DNA of 8,919 bases from an uncultured Actinoplanes sp. (GTDB taxonomy: Bacteria > Actinomycetota > Actinomycetes > Mycobacteriales > Micromonosporaceae). Below the pieces are notes generated by a model. The model had not been told where the DNA came from and did no database searches. It saw only the letters and a program-made list of their open reading frames with translations. Positions 1 through 6,198 of the stretch are shown here, one piece after another. Within the stretch, counting starts at the first letter, position 1; every line of letters begins with the position of its first letter. The position numbers were made by a program, and so were the translations under genes. The stretch spans positions 1-8,919 of the forward strand of contig CAKUMG010000174.1 of assembly GCA_934667465.1 (NCBI GenBank), in the 5' to 3' direction.

Positions 1-939
1 GTCGAAGCCCGCGGCGATCACCGTCACCCGCACCTCGTCACCCAGGGCGTCGTCGATGACGGCACCGAAGATGATGTTGGCGTCCGGGTGCGCGGCGTCC
101 GACACCAGCGACGCGGCCTCGTTGATCTCGAACAGGCCGAGGTCGGAGCCACCGGAGATCGACAGCAGGACGCCGTGCGCACCCTCCATGGAGGCCTCCA
201 GCAGCGGGCTGGCGATGGCCTGCTCGGCGGCCAGCAGCGCGCGGTTGTCGCCGCGGGCGCTGCCGATGCCCATCAGCGCCGACCCGGCACCGGACATGAC
301 CGACTTGACGTCGGCGAAGTCCAGGTTGATCAGGCCCGGCGTGGTGATCAGGTCGGTGATGCCCTGGACACCGGAGAGCAGCACCTGGTCGGCGGTGCGG
401 AAGGCGTCCATGACGCTGACGTTCCGGTCGCCCAGCTGCAGCAGCCGGTCGTTCGGGATCACGATGAGCGTGTCGCACTCGTTGCGCAGCTCCTCGATGC
501 CCGACTCGGCCTGGACCGCCCGCCGCTTCCCCTCGAAGGAGAACGGGCGGGTGACCACGCCGATGGTGAGCGCGCCGAGCTTGCGGGCGATCGAGGCCAC
601 GACGGGCGCGCCGCCGGTGCCGGTGCCGCCGCCCTCGCCGGCGGTGACGAAGACCATGTCGGCCCCCTTGAGGACCTCCTCGATCTCGTCGCGGTGGTCC
701 TCGGCGGCGTTCTTGCCGACCTCGGGCTGCGCGCCGGCGCCGAGGCCCCGGGTCAGTTCCCGGCCGACGTCGAGCTTGACGTCGGCGTCGGACATCAGCA
801 GCGCCTGGGCATCGGTGTTGATCGCGATGAACTCGACTCCCTTGAGCCCCACCTCGATCATGCGGTTCACGGCGTTCACGCCACCGCCACCGATGCCGAC
901 GACCTTGATGACCGCAAGATAGTTGTGCGGAGGTGTCAT
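1..939 (-). CDS. ftsZ: Cell division protein FtsZ, tubulin-like GTPase (C-terminus cut off by window edge)
   Basis: FtsZ polymerises with GTP into the cytoplasmic Z-ring that recruits the division machinery. The 313 residues present cover the whole GTPase core: a glycine-rich nucleotide-binding stretch at residues 15-25 ([11 protein letters not shown]), the tubulin signature GGGTGTG at 103-109, and the T7 synergy loop NLDFAD at 205-210 that supplies the catalytic aspartates to the neighbouring subunit. The reading frame runs off the left edge, so the variable linker and the conserved C-terminal peptide that binds partners such as SepF are not visible. The ATG is preceded by a GGAAGGGAAGG ribosome-binding stretch (949-959) with about 9 nt spacing, and the protein begins at the usual family position ([18 protein letters not shown]). 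It follows ftsQ after a 305-nt regulatory gap and probably has its own promoters. Confidence 0.98.
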   Translation of the reverse strand, partial: MTPPHNYLAVIKVVGIGGGGVNAVNRMIEVGLKGVEFIAINTDAQALLMSDADVKLDVGRELTRGLGAGAQPEVGKNAAEDHRDEIEEVLKGADMVFVTAGEGGGTGTGGAPVVASIARKLGALTIGVVTRPFSFEGKRRAVQAESGIEELRNECDTLIVIPNDRLLQLGDRNVSVMDAFRTADQVLLSGVQGITDLITTPGLINLDFADVKSVMSGAGSALMGIGSARGDNRALLAAEQAIASPLLEASMEGAHGVLLSISGGSDLGLFEINEAASLVSDAAHPDANIIFGAVIDDALGDEVRVTVIAAGFD

Positions 940-985
940 CGGGCTCAGCCTTCCCTTCCAGGGTTTTCGGACGTCGAGGGCCCCA

Positions 986-1005
986 GCGGTTCCCGCAGGA
1001 ACCGC
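986..1005 (-). promoter_or_regulatory. Leader hairpin with UGCG tetraloop in ftsZ 5'UTR
   Basis: On the minus strand GCGGTTCC and GGAACCGC form a perfect 8-bp stem around a TGCG loop closed by a C-G pair, which is the extra-stable C(UNCG)G tetraloop type. It lies 47-66 nt upstream of the ftsZ ATG, downstream of the main predicted promoter, so it would be part of the ftsZ leader RNA. No U-run follows, so a classical terminator is unlikely; a role in mRNA stability or in limiting read-through is a guess. Confidence 0.5.
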
Positions 1006-1031
1006 CTTCAGCGTCCGCTCTCCGTACAAGG

Positions 1032-1055
1032 GAGGGCGAGGAAACCCTCACCCTC
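1032..1055 (-). repeat. 10-bp inverted repeat at the predicted ftsZ start point
   Basis: GAGGGTGAGG (1046-1055) and CCTCGCCCTC (1032-1041) on the minus strand pair over 10 positions, with one G-U pair in RNA, around a GTTT loop. The repeat overlaps the -10 box and the predicted start point of the ftsZ promoter. RNA started at that promoter would lack most of the 5' arm, so the repeat could fold only in transcripts coming from upstream. It could instead be a DNA-binding site. Confidence 0.4.
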
Positions 1056-1080
1056 TACTAGAGGCTTAGTGCTATGTCAA
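1052..1080 (-). promoter_or_regulatory. Predicted principal-sigma promoter of ftsZ
   Basis: On the minus strand a perfect TTGACA -35 box (1075-1080) is followed after exactly 17 nt by TAGAGG (1052-1057), an acceptable actinobacterial -10 box of the TAnnnn kind. Transcription would start near 1045, giving a leader of roughly 105 nt. An odd palindrome, CCTCTA-G-TAGAGG (1052-1064), covers the -10 box, so a repressor or MerR-type regulator could act here; that is inference. The promoter is called by eye. Confidence 0.6.
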
Positions 1081-1100
1081 CTACTCAACCTCAAGGGGCA

Positions 1101-1161
1101 ACGTAAGCGGACGTGTCGCCTGATCCAAGGACCAACGCGGCGTGTCGGAGTCCGCTTACGT
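1101..1161 (-). repeat. 12-bp perfect inverted repeat with 37-nt loop between ftsQ and ftsZ
   Basis: ACGTAAGCGGAC at 1101-1112 and its exact reverse complement at 1150-1161 are separated by 37 nt (1113-1149). The loop carries two same-orientation GACAC motifs on the minus strand (1142-1146 and 1113-1117) next to the arms, and a small inner stem is possible. In transcripts running through from ftsQ it could act as a structured terminator or attenuator without a U-run. As DNA it is a candidate regulator site just upstream of the TTGACA promoter. Confidence 0.55.
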
Positions 1162-1165
1162 GGCG

Positions 1166-1195
1166 AGTATCCGACTCAGCCGTAACCTTCGACAA
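1166..1195 (-). promoter_or_regulatory. Weak candidate second ftsZ promoter
   Basis: On the minus strand TTGTCG (1190-1195) and GATACT (1166-1171) are 18 nt apart. Each box matches the consensus only partly, so this is a low-confidence call. It is listed because multiple ftsZ promoters are established in Streptomyces, and because a transcript from here would run through the 12-bp inverted repeat. Confidence 0.2.
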
Positions 1196-1244
1196 AATGC
1201 GCCGTTTAGCGCGGCTTGTCCGGTTGTCGCTCAACTACGGAACG

Positions 1245-2012
1245 CTACTTGATGGTGACCACTCTCGGCGCGCTGACGTCGATCGTGTCGCCCTCGCGCG
1301 CCAGCAGAACCGTCGCCACCTGCGCCTTGTCCTGGCTCTTGGAGTCGTCGCCCCAGATCACGGTGCGGCCCTCGCGCAAACCGAGCCGGACCTGCGCCGG
1401 GGCCGGCACCGCGATCGACACCAGCTGCTCGCGCAGCTCGTCGGTGAGCGCGGCCAGGACGGTCAGCGCCGCCCGGGTGTTGACGTCGCCCGGCGCGGGC
1501 GCCGCCAGCTCGGCCACCGGCAGCTCCGGCGGCTGCGCGGCGACCGTGCGGAACGCCACGCCCTCGTCGTCGATGAGCGCGAAGCCCTCCCCCGCCGGCA
1601 CGGCGGCCACCGGGGTCCGCTCCACCACCTGCACCACCACCGTGGACGGCCAGCGGCGCGAGACCACCGCCCGGTCCACCGCCGGCAGCGCCTCCACCCG
1701 GTCGCGCACGTCGTCGAGCCCGACCCGGGCCAGCGGCGCGTCCATCCGCACCGCGGCCGCCTGCTGGACCTGCGCGGAGGTCAGGATCTCGGCGCCGGAG
1801 ACGCGAACCTGGCGGACGCCGAACAGCGAGCTGCCGTAGACCACCCAGGCCAGCGCCCCGGCCACGAGCGCCACCCCGAGCGCGACCGCCCACGGCATCG
1901 CGGCCTCGATCCGGCGCCGGCGGGCGCGCGCCATGAACCGCCGCACGGACGACGGCACCGCGTCGGTGTCCGCCCGCACGAGCCGCCAGTTGCGCCCGCC
2001 GTCTTCTCCCAC
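1245..2012 (-). CDS. ftsQ: Cell division protein FtsQ (POTRA-domain divisome membrane protein)
   Basis: FtsQ is a bitopic membrane protein that links early and late divisome components through its extracytoplasmic domain. The 255-residue product has a basic cytoplasmic N-terminus (an arginine-rich run near 24-35), one transmembrane segment at about 39-59 (AMPWAVALGVALVAGALAW), a POTRA domain at about 64-134 beginning FGVRQVRVSGAEILT and ending WPSTVVVQVVERTPVA, and the beta domain with IDDEGVAF and a C-terminal IDVSAPRVVTIK. This order and size are typical of actinobacterial FtsQ. The start is GTG with a GGGGAG ribosome-binding site 5 nt upstream. It follows murC after 36 nt and precedes the ftsZ regulatory gap, the standard place in the cluster. 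Sequence identity in this family is low, so the call rests on domain order and context together. Confidence 0.95.
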   Translation of the reverse strand: MGEDGGRNWRLVRADTDAVPSSVRRFMARARRRRIEAAMPWAVALGVALVAGALAWVVYGSSLFGVRQVRVSGAEILTSAQVQQAAAVRMDAPLARVGLDDVRDRVEALPAVDRAVVSRRWPSTVVVQVVERTPVAAVPAGEGFALIDDEGVAFRTVAAQPPELPVAELAAPAPGDVNTRAALTVLAALTDELREQLVSIAVPAPAQVRLGLREGRTVIWGDDSKSQDKAQVATVLLAREGDTIDVSAPRVVTIK

Positions 2013-2048
2013 GACAACTCCCCGTTGAACTCCCGTGACCGGAAAGGA

Positions 2049-3506
2049 TCAGCTCTCGGCGAGCGCCGCCAGCAGCTCGTCGCCCAGCATCGAGATCGGC
2101 GGGGCGCCCATGGTGACCACCACGTCGCCGGGCCGGCTGCGCCGCACGACCTCCGCGGGCACGTCCTCCCAGGACGGCACGAAGACCTTGTGCTCGTCCG
2201 GCAGGCCGACGGCCGCGGTCAGCGCCGCGCCGCCCTCGCCCGGCGCGCGGGTCTCGCCCGGGCCGAAGACCTCCATGACGATCACCTCGTCGGCGATCGC
2301 CAGCCCTTCGGCGAGCTCGGCCTGCAGGTCACGGGTGCGATAGACGCGGTACGGCTGGAAGACCACCACCAGGCGGCCGTCGCCGGCCACCTCGCGCAGC
2401 GTGCGCAGCGCCGCGTTCACCGAGGTCGGGTGGTAGGCGTACTCGTCGTAGACCCGGACGCCCTCGACCGTGCCCTTGCGCTCGAACCGGCGCCGCACCC
2501 CCGGGAACGAGCTCAGCGCCTCGGTGATCTTGTCCAGCGGCAGGCCGAGCCGGAGCGCGGTGAGCACGGCGGCGGCGCTGTTGAGCCCCATGTGCCGGCC
2601 GGGCAGCGCGAGCGCGATCTCGCCGAGCGGCTTGCCGTCGAGCGTGGCCTGGTAGCGGACGCCCTGCACCGACGAGACCACGCCGGCGATCCGGAGGTCG
2701 GCGCGCTCGCTCTCGCCGTACGTGTAGACGGTCCTGCCCTTGGCGCGCAGCGCCTCGATCATCTCCTGCACGCCCTCGTCGTCGGCGCAGGTGACGACGA
2801 AGCCCTCGGGGTCGGCCAGCTCGGCGAACTCGAGGAAGCCCGCCTTGAGCCCGTCGAGGTCGCCCCAGTTGTTGAGGTGGTCGCCCTCGATGTTCGTGAT
2901 GATCGACACGTGCGGGCGGTAGATCAGGAACGACTTGTCGCTCTCGTCCGCCTCGGCCACGAAGTAGGAGCCCGAGCCGTGGTGGCCGTTGGAGCCCGCG
3001 GCGGAGATCTCGCCGCCGATCACGAACGACGGGTCCTCGCCGGCGTGCTGCAGGATCACCGTCATGATCGAGGTGGTGGTGGTCTTGCCGTGCGTGCCCG
3101 CCACCGCGATCGTGCGGCGGCCGGTCATCGCGGCCGCGAGGGCCTCCGAGCGGTGCAGGATCCGCAGGCCGCGGCGGCGCGCCTCGGCGAGCTCCACGTG
3201 CTCCTGCGGGATCGCCGTCGAATAGACGACCGTGTCGACGCCGTCGAGGTTCGCGGCCTCGTGCGCCATGTGCACGGTGCCGCCGAGCGCGCGCAGCGCC
3301 GCCAGCGCGGGCCACTCGCGCAGCTCGCTGCCGGAGACCGGCACGCCGCGGGTGAGCAGCAGGCGGGCCAGGCCGCCCATGCCCACGCCACCGATGCCGA
3401 TGAGGTGGACATTGCCCAGGTCCTCGGCTGTCGTCTCGCCGGCCGGCACCAACCCTGGTTTCTTTCGGTTTTCCGCCGCGGGTGAACCGAGTTCGGGGGT
3501 GCTCAC
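2049..3506 (-). CDS. murC: UDP-N-acetylmuramate--amino acid ligase MurC (variant amino-acid pocket)
   Basis: MurC is the cytoplasmic ATP-dependent ligase that adds the first stem-peptide residue (usually L-Ala) to UDP-MurNAc. The 485-residue protein shows the Rossmann-like N-terminal motif HLIGIGGVGMGGLA (34-47), the ATP loop GTHGKTTTT (137-145), EADESD (185-190) and NIEGDH (205-210). The C-terminal domain is unusual: where MurC normally has D-D/S-Y-A/G-H-H-P-T-E, this protein has DEYAYHPTS (354-362), and the usual FQPH motif reads FQPYRVYRTRD (383-393). The motif near 466-472, normally TMGAGDV, is TMGAPPI. The two pocket arginines R387 and R390 are kept. The start is GTG, with AGGAGAG about 10 nt upstream; about 30 residues precede the conserved core, so a shorter form cannot be excluded. 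It lies between murG (34-nt gap) and ftsQ (36-nt gap), the normal murC position. Confidence 0.95.
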   Translation of the reverse strand: MSTPELGSPAAENRKKPGLVPAGETTAEDLGNVHLIGIGGVGMGGLARLLLTRGVPVSGSELREWPALAALRALGGTVHMAHEAANLDGVDTVVYSTAIPQEHVELAEARRRGLRILHRSEALAAAMTGRRTIAVAGTHGKTTTTSIMTVILQHAGEDPSFVIGGEISAAGSNGHHGSGSYFVAEADESDKSFLIYRPHVSIITNIEGDHLNNWGDLDGLKAGFLEFAELADPEGFVVTCADDEGVQEMIEALRAKGRTVYTYGESERADLRIAGVVSSVQGVRYQATLDGKPLGEIALALPGRHMGLNSAAAVLTALRLGLPLDKITEALSSFPGVRRRFERKGTVEGVRVYDEYAYHPTSVNAALRTLREVAGDGRLVVVFQPYRVYRTRDLQAELAEGLAIADEVIVMEVFGPGETRAPGEGGAALTAAVGLPDEHKVFVPSWEDVPAEVVRRSRPGDVVVTMGAPPISMLGDELLAALAES

Positions 3507-3540
3507 TGGGGGGTCACTCTCCTGTTGTCCGTGATCGTTC

Positions 3541-4650
3541 TCATCGGTTGGCGACGGCCTCGCAGACGAAGTCCAGCAGGGCCTCGTCGCCGTCGCGCCG
3601 GCCGTAGGAGGCCGCCGCCGTGCCCATCGCGGCGAGCCGCTGTGGGTCGCGGGCGAGCGGGACGATGGTCCGCTCGATCCATTCCGGGGTCAGCTCGGCG
3701 TTGTCGACCAGCAGGCCGCCGCCGGCCTCGACCACCGGCAGCGCGTTGCGCTTCTGCTCCTGGTTGCTGTGCGGGTAGGGCACGTAGACCGCGGGCATGC
3801 CGAGCGCCGTGGTCTCGGCGACCGTGATCGCGCCGCCGCGGCAGAGCATCAGGTCGGCGGCCGCGTAGCCCAGCTGCATGTCCGACAGGTAGGGCACCAC
3901 CACGTAGGGCACCGGCAGGTCGCTGGGCACCTCGAACGGCTCGTTGCGCCCGCCCTGCACGTGCAGCACCTGGATGCCGGCGTGGGCCAGCTTCTTGGCG
4001 GCCGCGGCGACCGCGAGGTTGATCGTGCGCGCGCCCGAGGAGCCGCCGGAGACGAACAGCACCGGCAGGTCGGGGCGCAGCCCGAAGTGCCGCAGCGCCT
4101 CCGGCCGCACCGCGGCGCGGTCCATCCGGGCGATGGCGGTGCGCAGCGGCACCCCGACCACCCGGGCGTCCTTGAGCGACTCGGCGGCCTGCGGCTGGCT
4201 CGGGAAGCCGACCGCGACGTTCTTGGTGAAGCGCATGCCCATCCGGTTCGCGACGCCCGGCGGCACGTTCACCTCGTGGATGACGATGGGCAGGTCGCGG
4301 CGCCACGCGGCGAGATAGGCCGGCACCGAGACGTAGCCGCCGAAGCCGACCACCACGTCCGCGCCGACCTCCTCGATGATCTGGCCCGCGGCGTGCGCGG
4401 ACTTGTACATCCGGTCCGGGGTGCGCAGCAGGTTGAGGTTGATCGAGCGCGGCAGCTGGAACGCCGGGATCACCCGCAGGTCGTAGCCGGCCGGCGGGAT
4501 CAGGTCGTTCTCCATGCCCTTGGGGCTGCCCAGCGTGGTGATCCGCACCTCGGGGAAGTGGCGTCGCAGCGCGTCGGCGAAGGCGAGCAGCGGGTAGATG
4601 TGACCGCCGGTGCCTCCCCCGGCGAGCACGACCGACCGCAACAGGCCCAT
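3541..4650 (-). CDS. murG: UDP-GlcNAc:undecaprenyl-PP-MurNAc-pentapeptide GlcNAc transferase MurG
   Basis: MurG is a GT-B glycosyltransferase on the inner face of the membrane that converts lipid I to lipid II. The 369-residue product has the G-loop GGGTGGH (11-17), GFGGYVSVPA (102-111), HEVNVPPGVANR (125-136, the HEQN-like motif with V in place of Q), a second glycine-rich loop SGGSSGARTIN (201-211), the donor-binding stretch LMLCRGGAITVAET (267-280) and PYPHSNQEQKRNA (291-303). Length and motif order are as expected for the family. The ATG has an excellent GGAAGGAGA ribosome-binding site (4659-4667) inside the end of ftsW, only 2 nt separate it from the ftsW stop, and the protein starts at the usual point. 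The same frame stays open far upstream into ftsW, but those extra residues are not MurG-like. Tight spacing suggests co-translation with ftsW. Confidence 0.97.
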   Translation of the reverse strand: MGLLRSVVLAGGGTGGHIYPLLAFADALRRHFPEVRITTLGSPKGMENDLIPPAGYDLRVIPAFQLPRSINLNLLRTPDRMYKSAHAAGQIIEEVGADVVVGFGGYVSVPAYLAAWRRDLPIVIHEVNVPPGVANRMGMRFTKNVAVGFPSQPQAAESLKDARVVGVPLRTAIARMDRAAVRPEALRHFGLRPDLPVLFVSGGSSGARTINLAVAAAAKKLAHAGIQVLHVQGGRNEPFEVPSDLPVPYVVVPYLSDMQLGYAAADLMLCRGGAITVAETTALGMPAVYVPYPHSNQEQKRNALPVVEAGGGLLVDNAELTPEWIERTIVPLARDPQRLAAMGTAAASYGRRDGDEALLDFVCEAVANR

Positions 4651-4652
4651 CC

Positions 4653-6146
4653 TCACCGTCTCCTTCCGGCCCCCGGCCGCTCGGGCCGATCGCTCGCCCG
4701 GGAACCCGGCTTCGGGACGGGCGGGCGCGACGGACCCGGCCGCCGCGGCGGGGGGAGCGGCGGCAGCGGGGCCCAGAGTAGCCGTACCCATCGGGCCGGT
4801 GGACGGGCGTGCAGGGCCCGCGCCGCGTCGGGTTCCGCGCGGGCGCAGGAGGCCAGCACGCCGAGCGCCGCCATCGTCACGATGAGCGCACTGCCGCCGG
4901 AGGAGATGAGCGGCAGCGGCACGCCGGTCAGCGGGATCAGGCCGATGACGCCGCCCATGTTGATGACCGCCTGGGCCACCAGCCACGTGGTGATGGCGGC
5001 CGCGGCGAGCCGGCGCCACGGGTCCTCGACCCGGCGCGCGATCCGGAAGCCGGTGTAGGCGAGCACGCCGAACAGCACCGCGATCAGCATGCAGCCGACC
5101 ACGCCGAGCTCCTCGGCGACCACGGCGTAGATGAAGTCGTTGTCGGCGGCCGGCAGCCAGTTCCACTTGAGCGCGCTCTTGCCCAGGCCGACGCCGACCC
5201 AGCCGCCCTCGTGGATCGCCGCGCGGGCCTGCAGGATCTGGTAGCAGTAGTCGTTGCCGCAGTCCGCGGGCGGCTCCAGCCAGGTGGTGAGGCGCAGCAG
5301 CCGGTAGTTCGGCGCATCGGTCGAGCCGGACCCCGCGCCCCGCGACGCCGCCGCGATCAGCAGGCCGACGCCCGCGAGCCCGAGCACCCCCAGCGCGGCG
5401 AACACCCTGGTCCGCACGCCGGCCGCCCAGAGCAGCCCGATGATCAGGGCGAGCAGCACCAGCATGGTGCCCAGGTCGTTGTAGCCGACCAGCACGAACA
5501 GCACGCCGACGATCGGGAACAGCGGCATGGACAGCTCGCGCCAGTAGCCCAGCGACGCGCCCTTGCGGGCGATGACGTCGGCGCCCCACAGCACCACGCC
5601 GAACTTCACGAACTCGGCGGGCTGCAGGCCGACCGGGCCGATGTAGAGCCACAGCAGGTCCGCGGTCAGCGGCCCGAGCGAGACGCTGAAATCGTCGGCG
5701 ACCGGCAGGATCCCGACCGCCCCGAGCGCCATCAGCAGGTCCAGCACGCCGAGCAGGGCCACGGCGGCGCCGAGGATCCAGCTGCCGAAGAAGCGCAGGG
5801 TGCCGGCGGGCAGCCGCTGGCACACCCAGAAGCCGACCAGGCCGAGCAGTGCGAAGACCGCCTGGTTGCCGACGGCCGTGAACGCGTTGCCGTCCCTGGC
5901 GTACGCCTGCACGCTGGTCGCCGAGAAGACCATGGTGAGCCCGATGACCAGCAGCAGGCCGGCGCTCGCGATCAGCAGGTAGTACGACGACAGCGGGCGG
6001 GCCAGCAGCCCGTGCACCGCGGGCAGCAGCTGCTGGCTGAGCGTCCGGGGCCGCACCGGCGGTGGCGGCGGCTGCACGGTGGCGGCCGGCGACACGGTGA
6101 CCGTGGCCCGGGACTCGCTCTTGTCCTCCCCCATGCCACCCATCAT
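4653..6146 (-). CDS. ftsW: Septal peptidoglycan polymerase FtsW (SEDS family)
   Basis: FtsW polymerises lipid II at the division septum together with a class B penicillin-binding protein. The 497-residue protein has a cytoplasmic proline-rich N-terminus (26-33), then a multi-pass membrane core (about 10 segments from residue 53 to 435). Family motifs include QPAEFVK (175-181), KWNWLPAADNDFIYAVVAEELG (given in parts: KWNWLPAADN 327-336, D337 the likely catalytic aspartate, FIYAVVAEELG after it) and INMGGVIGLIPLTGVPLPL (395-413) followed by ISSGGS. The loop before the motif holds a C296/C301 pair. The tail from about 440 is rich in proline and arginine. Three in-frame ATGs (6146, 6143, 6134) are possible starts, and none has a strong ribosome-binding site. 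A stable hairpin ends 7 nt before the first. murD, usually between mraY and ftsW, is missing. Confidence 0.95.
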   Translation of the reverse strand: MMGGMGEDKSESRATVTVSPAATVQPPPPPVRPRTLSQQLLPAVHGLLARPLSSYYLLIASAGLLLVIGLTMVFSATSVQAYARDGNAFTAVGNQAVFALLGLVGFWVCQRLPAGTLRFFGSWILGAAVALLGVLDLLMALGAVGILPVADDFSVSLGPLTADLLWLYIGPVGLQPAEFVKFGVVLWGADVIARKGASLGYWRELSMPLFPIVGVLFVLVGYNDLGTMLVLLALIIGLLWAAGVRTRVFAALGVLGLAGVGLLIAAASRGAGSGSTDAPNYRLLRLTTWLEPPADCGNDYCYQILQARAAIHEGGWVGVGLGKSALKWNWLPAADNDFIYAVVAEELGVVGCMLIAVLFGVLAYTGFRIARRVEDPWRRLAAAAITTWLVAQAVINMGGVIGLIPLTGVPLPLISSGGSALIVTMAALGVLASCARAEPDAARALHARPPARWVRLLWAPLPPLPPPRRPGPSRPPVPKPGSRASDRPERPGAGRRR

Positions 6147-6153
6147 GGTGGCG

Positions 6154-6190
6154 CGACACGCCAGGCCACCGGTAGCGGCCTGGCGTGTCG
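6154..6190 (-). promoter_or_regulatory. Perfect 14-bp hairpin in the mraY-ftsW gap
   Basis: CGACACGCCAGGCC (6154-6167) and its exact reverse complement (6177-6190) flank a 9-nt loop. The hairpin starts 8 nt after the mraY stop and ends 7 nt before the first ftsW ATG, so it fills most of the 52-nt gap and covers the region where ribosomes would load. No T-run follows on the minus strand, so it is not a classical intrinsic terminator, though U-less terminators are proposed in actinobacteria. Each arm carries a GACAC motif in inverted orientation. It could terminate or attenuate transcription, hold ftsW translation dependent on mraY translation, stabilise mRNA, or bind a regulator as DNA. The sequence does not decide between these. 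Confidence 0.65.
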
Positions 6191-6198
6191 GAAGAGAT

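Larger units (their letters stand above)
940..1244 (-). promoter_or_regulatory. ftsQ-ftsZ intergenic regulatory region
   Basis: This 305-nt stretch has no gene that I can support; it lies between the ftsQ stop and the ftsZ ATG. Read on the minus strand it contains, in order: a weak candidate promoter (1166-1195), a 12-bp inverted repeat with a long loop (1101-1161) enclosing two GACAC motifs, a good promoter (1052-1080) overlapped by palindromes, an 8-bp hairpin with a UGCG loop (986-1005), and the ftsZ ribosome-binding site (949-959). It is visibly less GC-rich than the flanking genes. In Streptomyces the same interval is known to carry several ftsZ promoters, one of them switched on at sporulation. 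That the arrangement here works in the same way is inference. Confidence 0.8.

Noticed and set aside
88..1185. Plus-strand frame opposite ftsZ and its promoter region
   Set aside because: It runs through the ftsZ coding strand and the ftsZ promoter, and its product has no domain-like content.
1113..3485. Very long open frame on the plus strand opposite ftsQ and murC (790 residues)
   Set aside because: Its product is low-complexity, rich in R, H, D, A and G, with no recognisable domain. It is the antisense shadow expected of GC-rich codons; real ftsQ and murC lie opposite.
3507..3540. Possible small gene or regulator site in the murG-murC gap
   Set aside because: Only 34 nt, holding the murC ribosome-binding site and no notable repeat or promoter.
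4651..6159. Frame in phase with murG that stays open upstream, suggesting a fused or much longer MurG
   Set aside because: The extra residues are an out-of-frame reading of ftsW. The MurG start has its own strong ribosome-binding site and begins at the usual family position.
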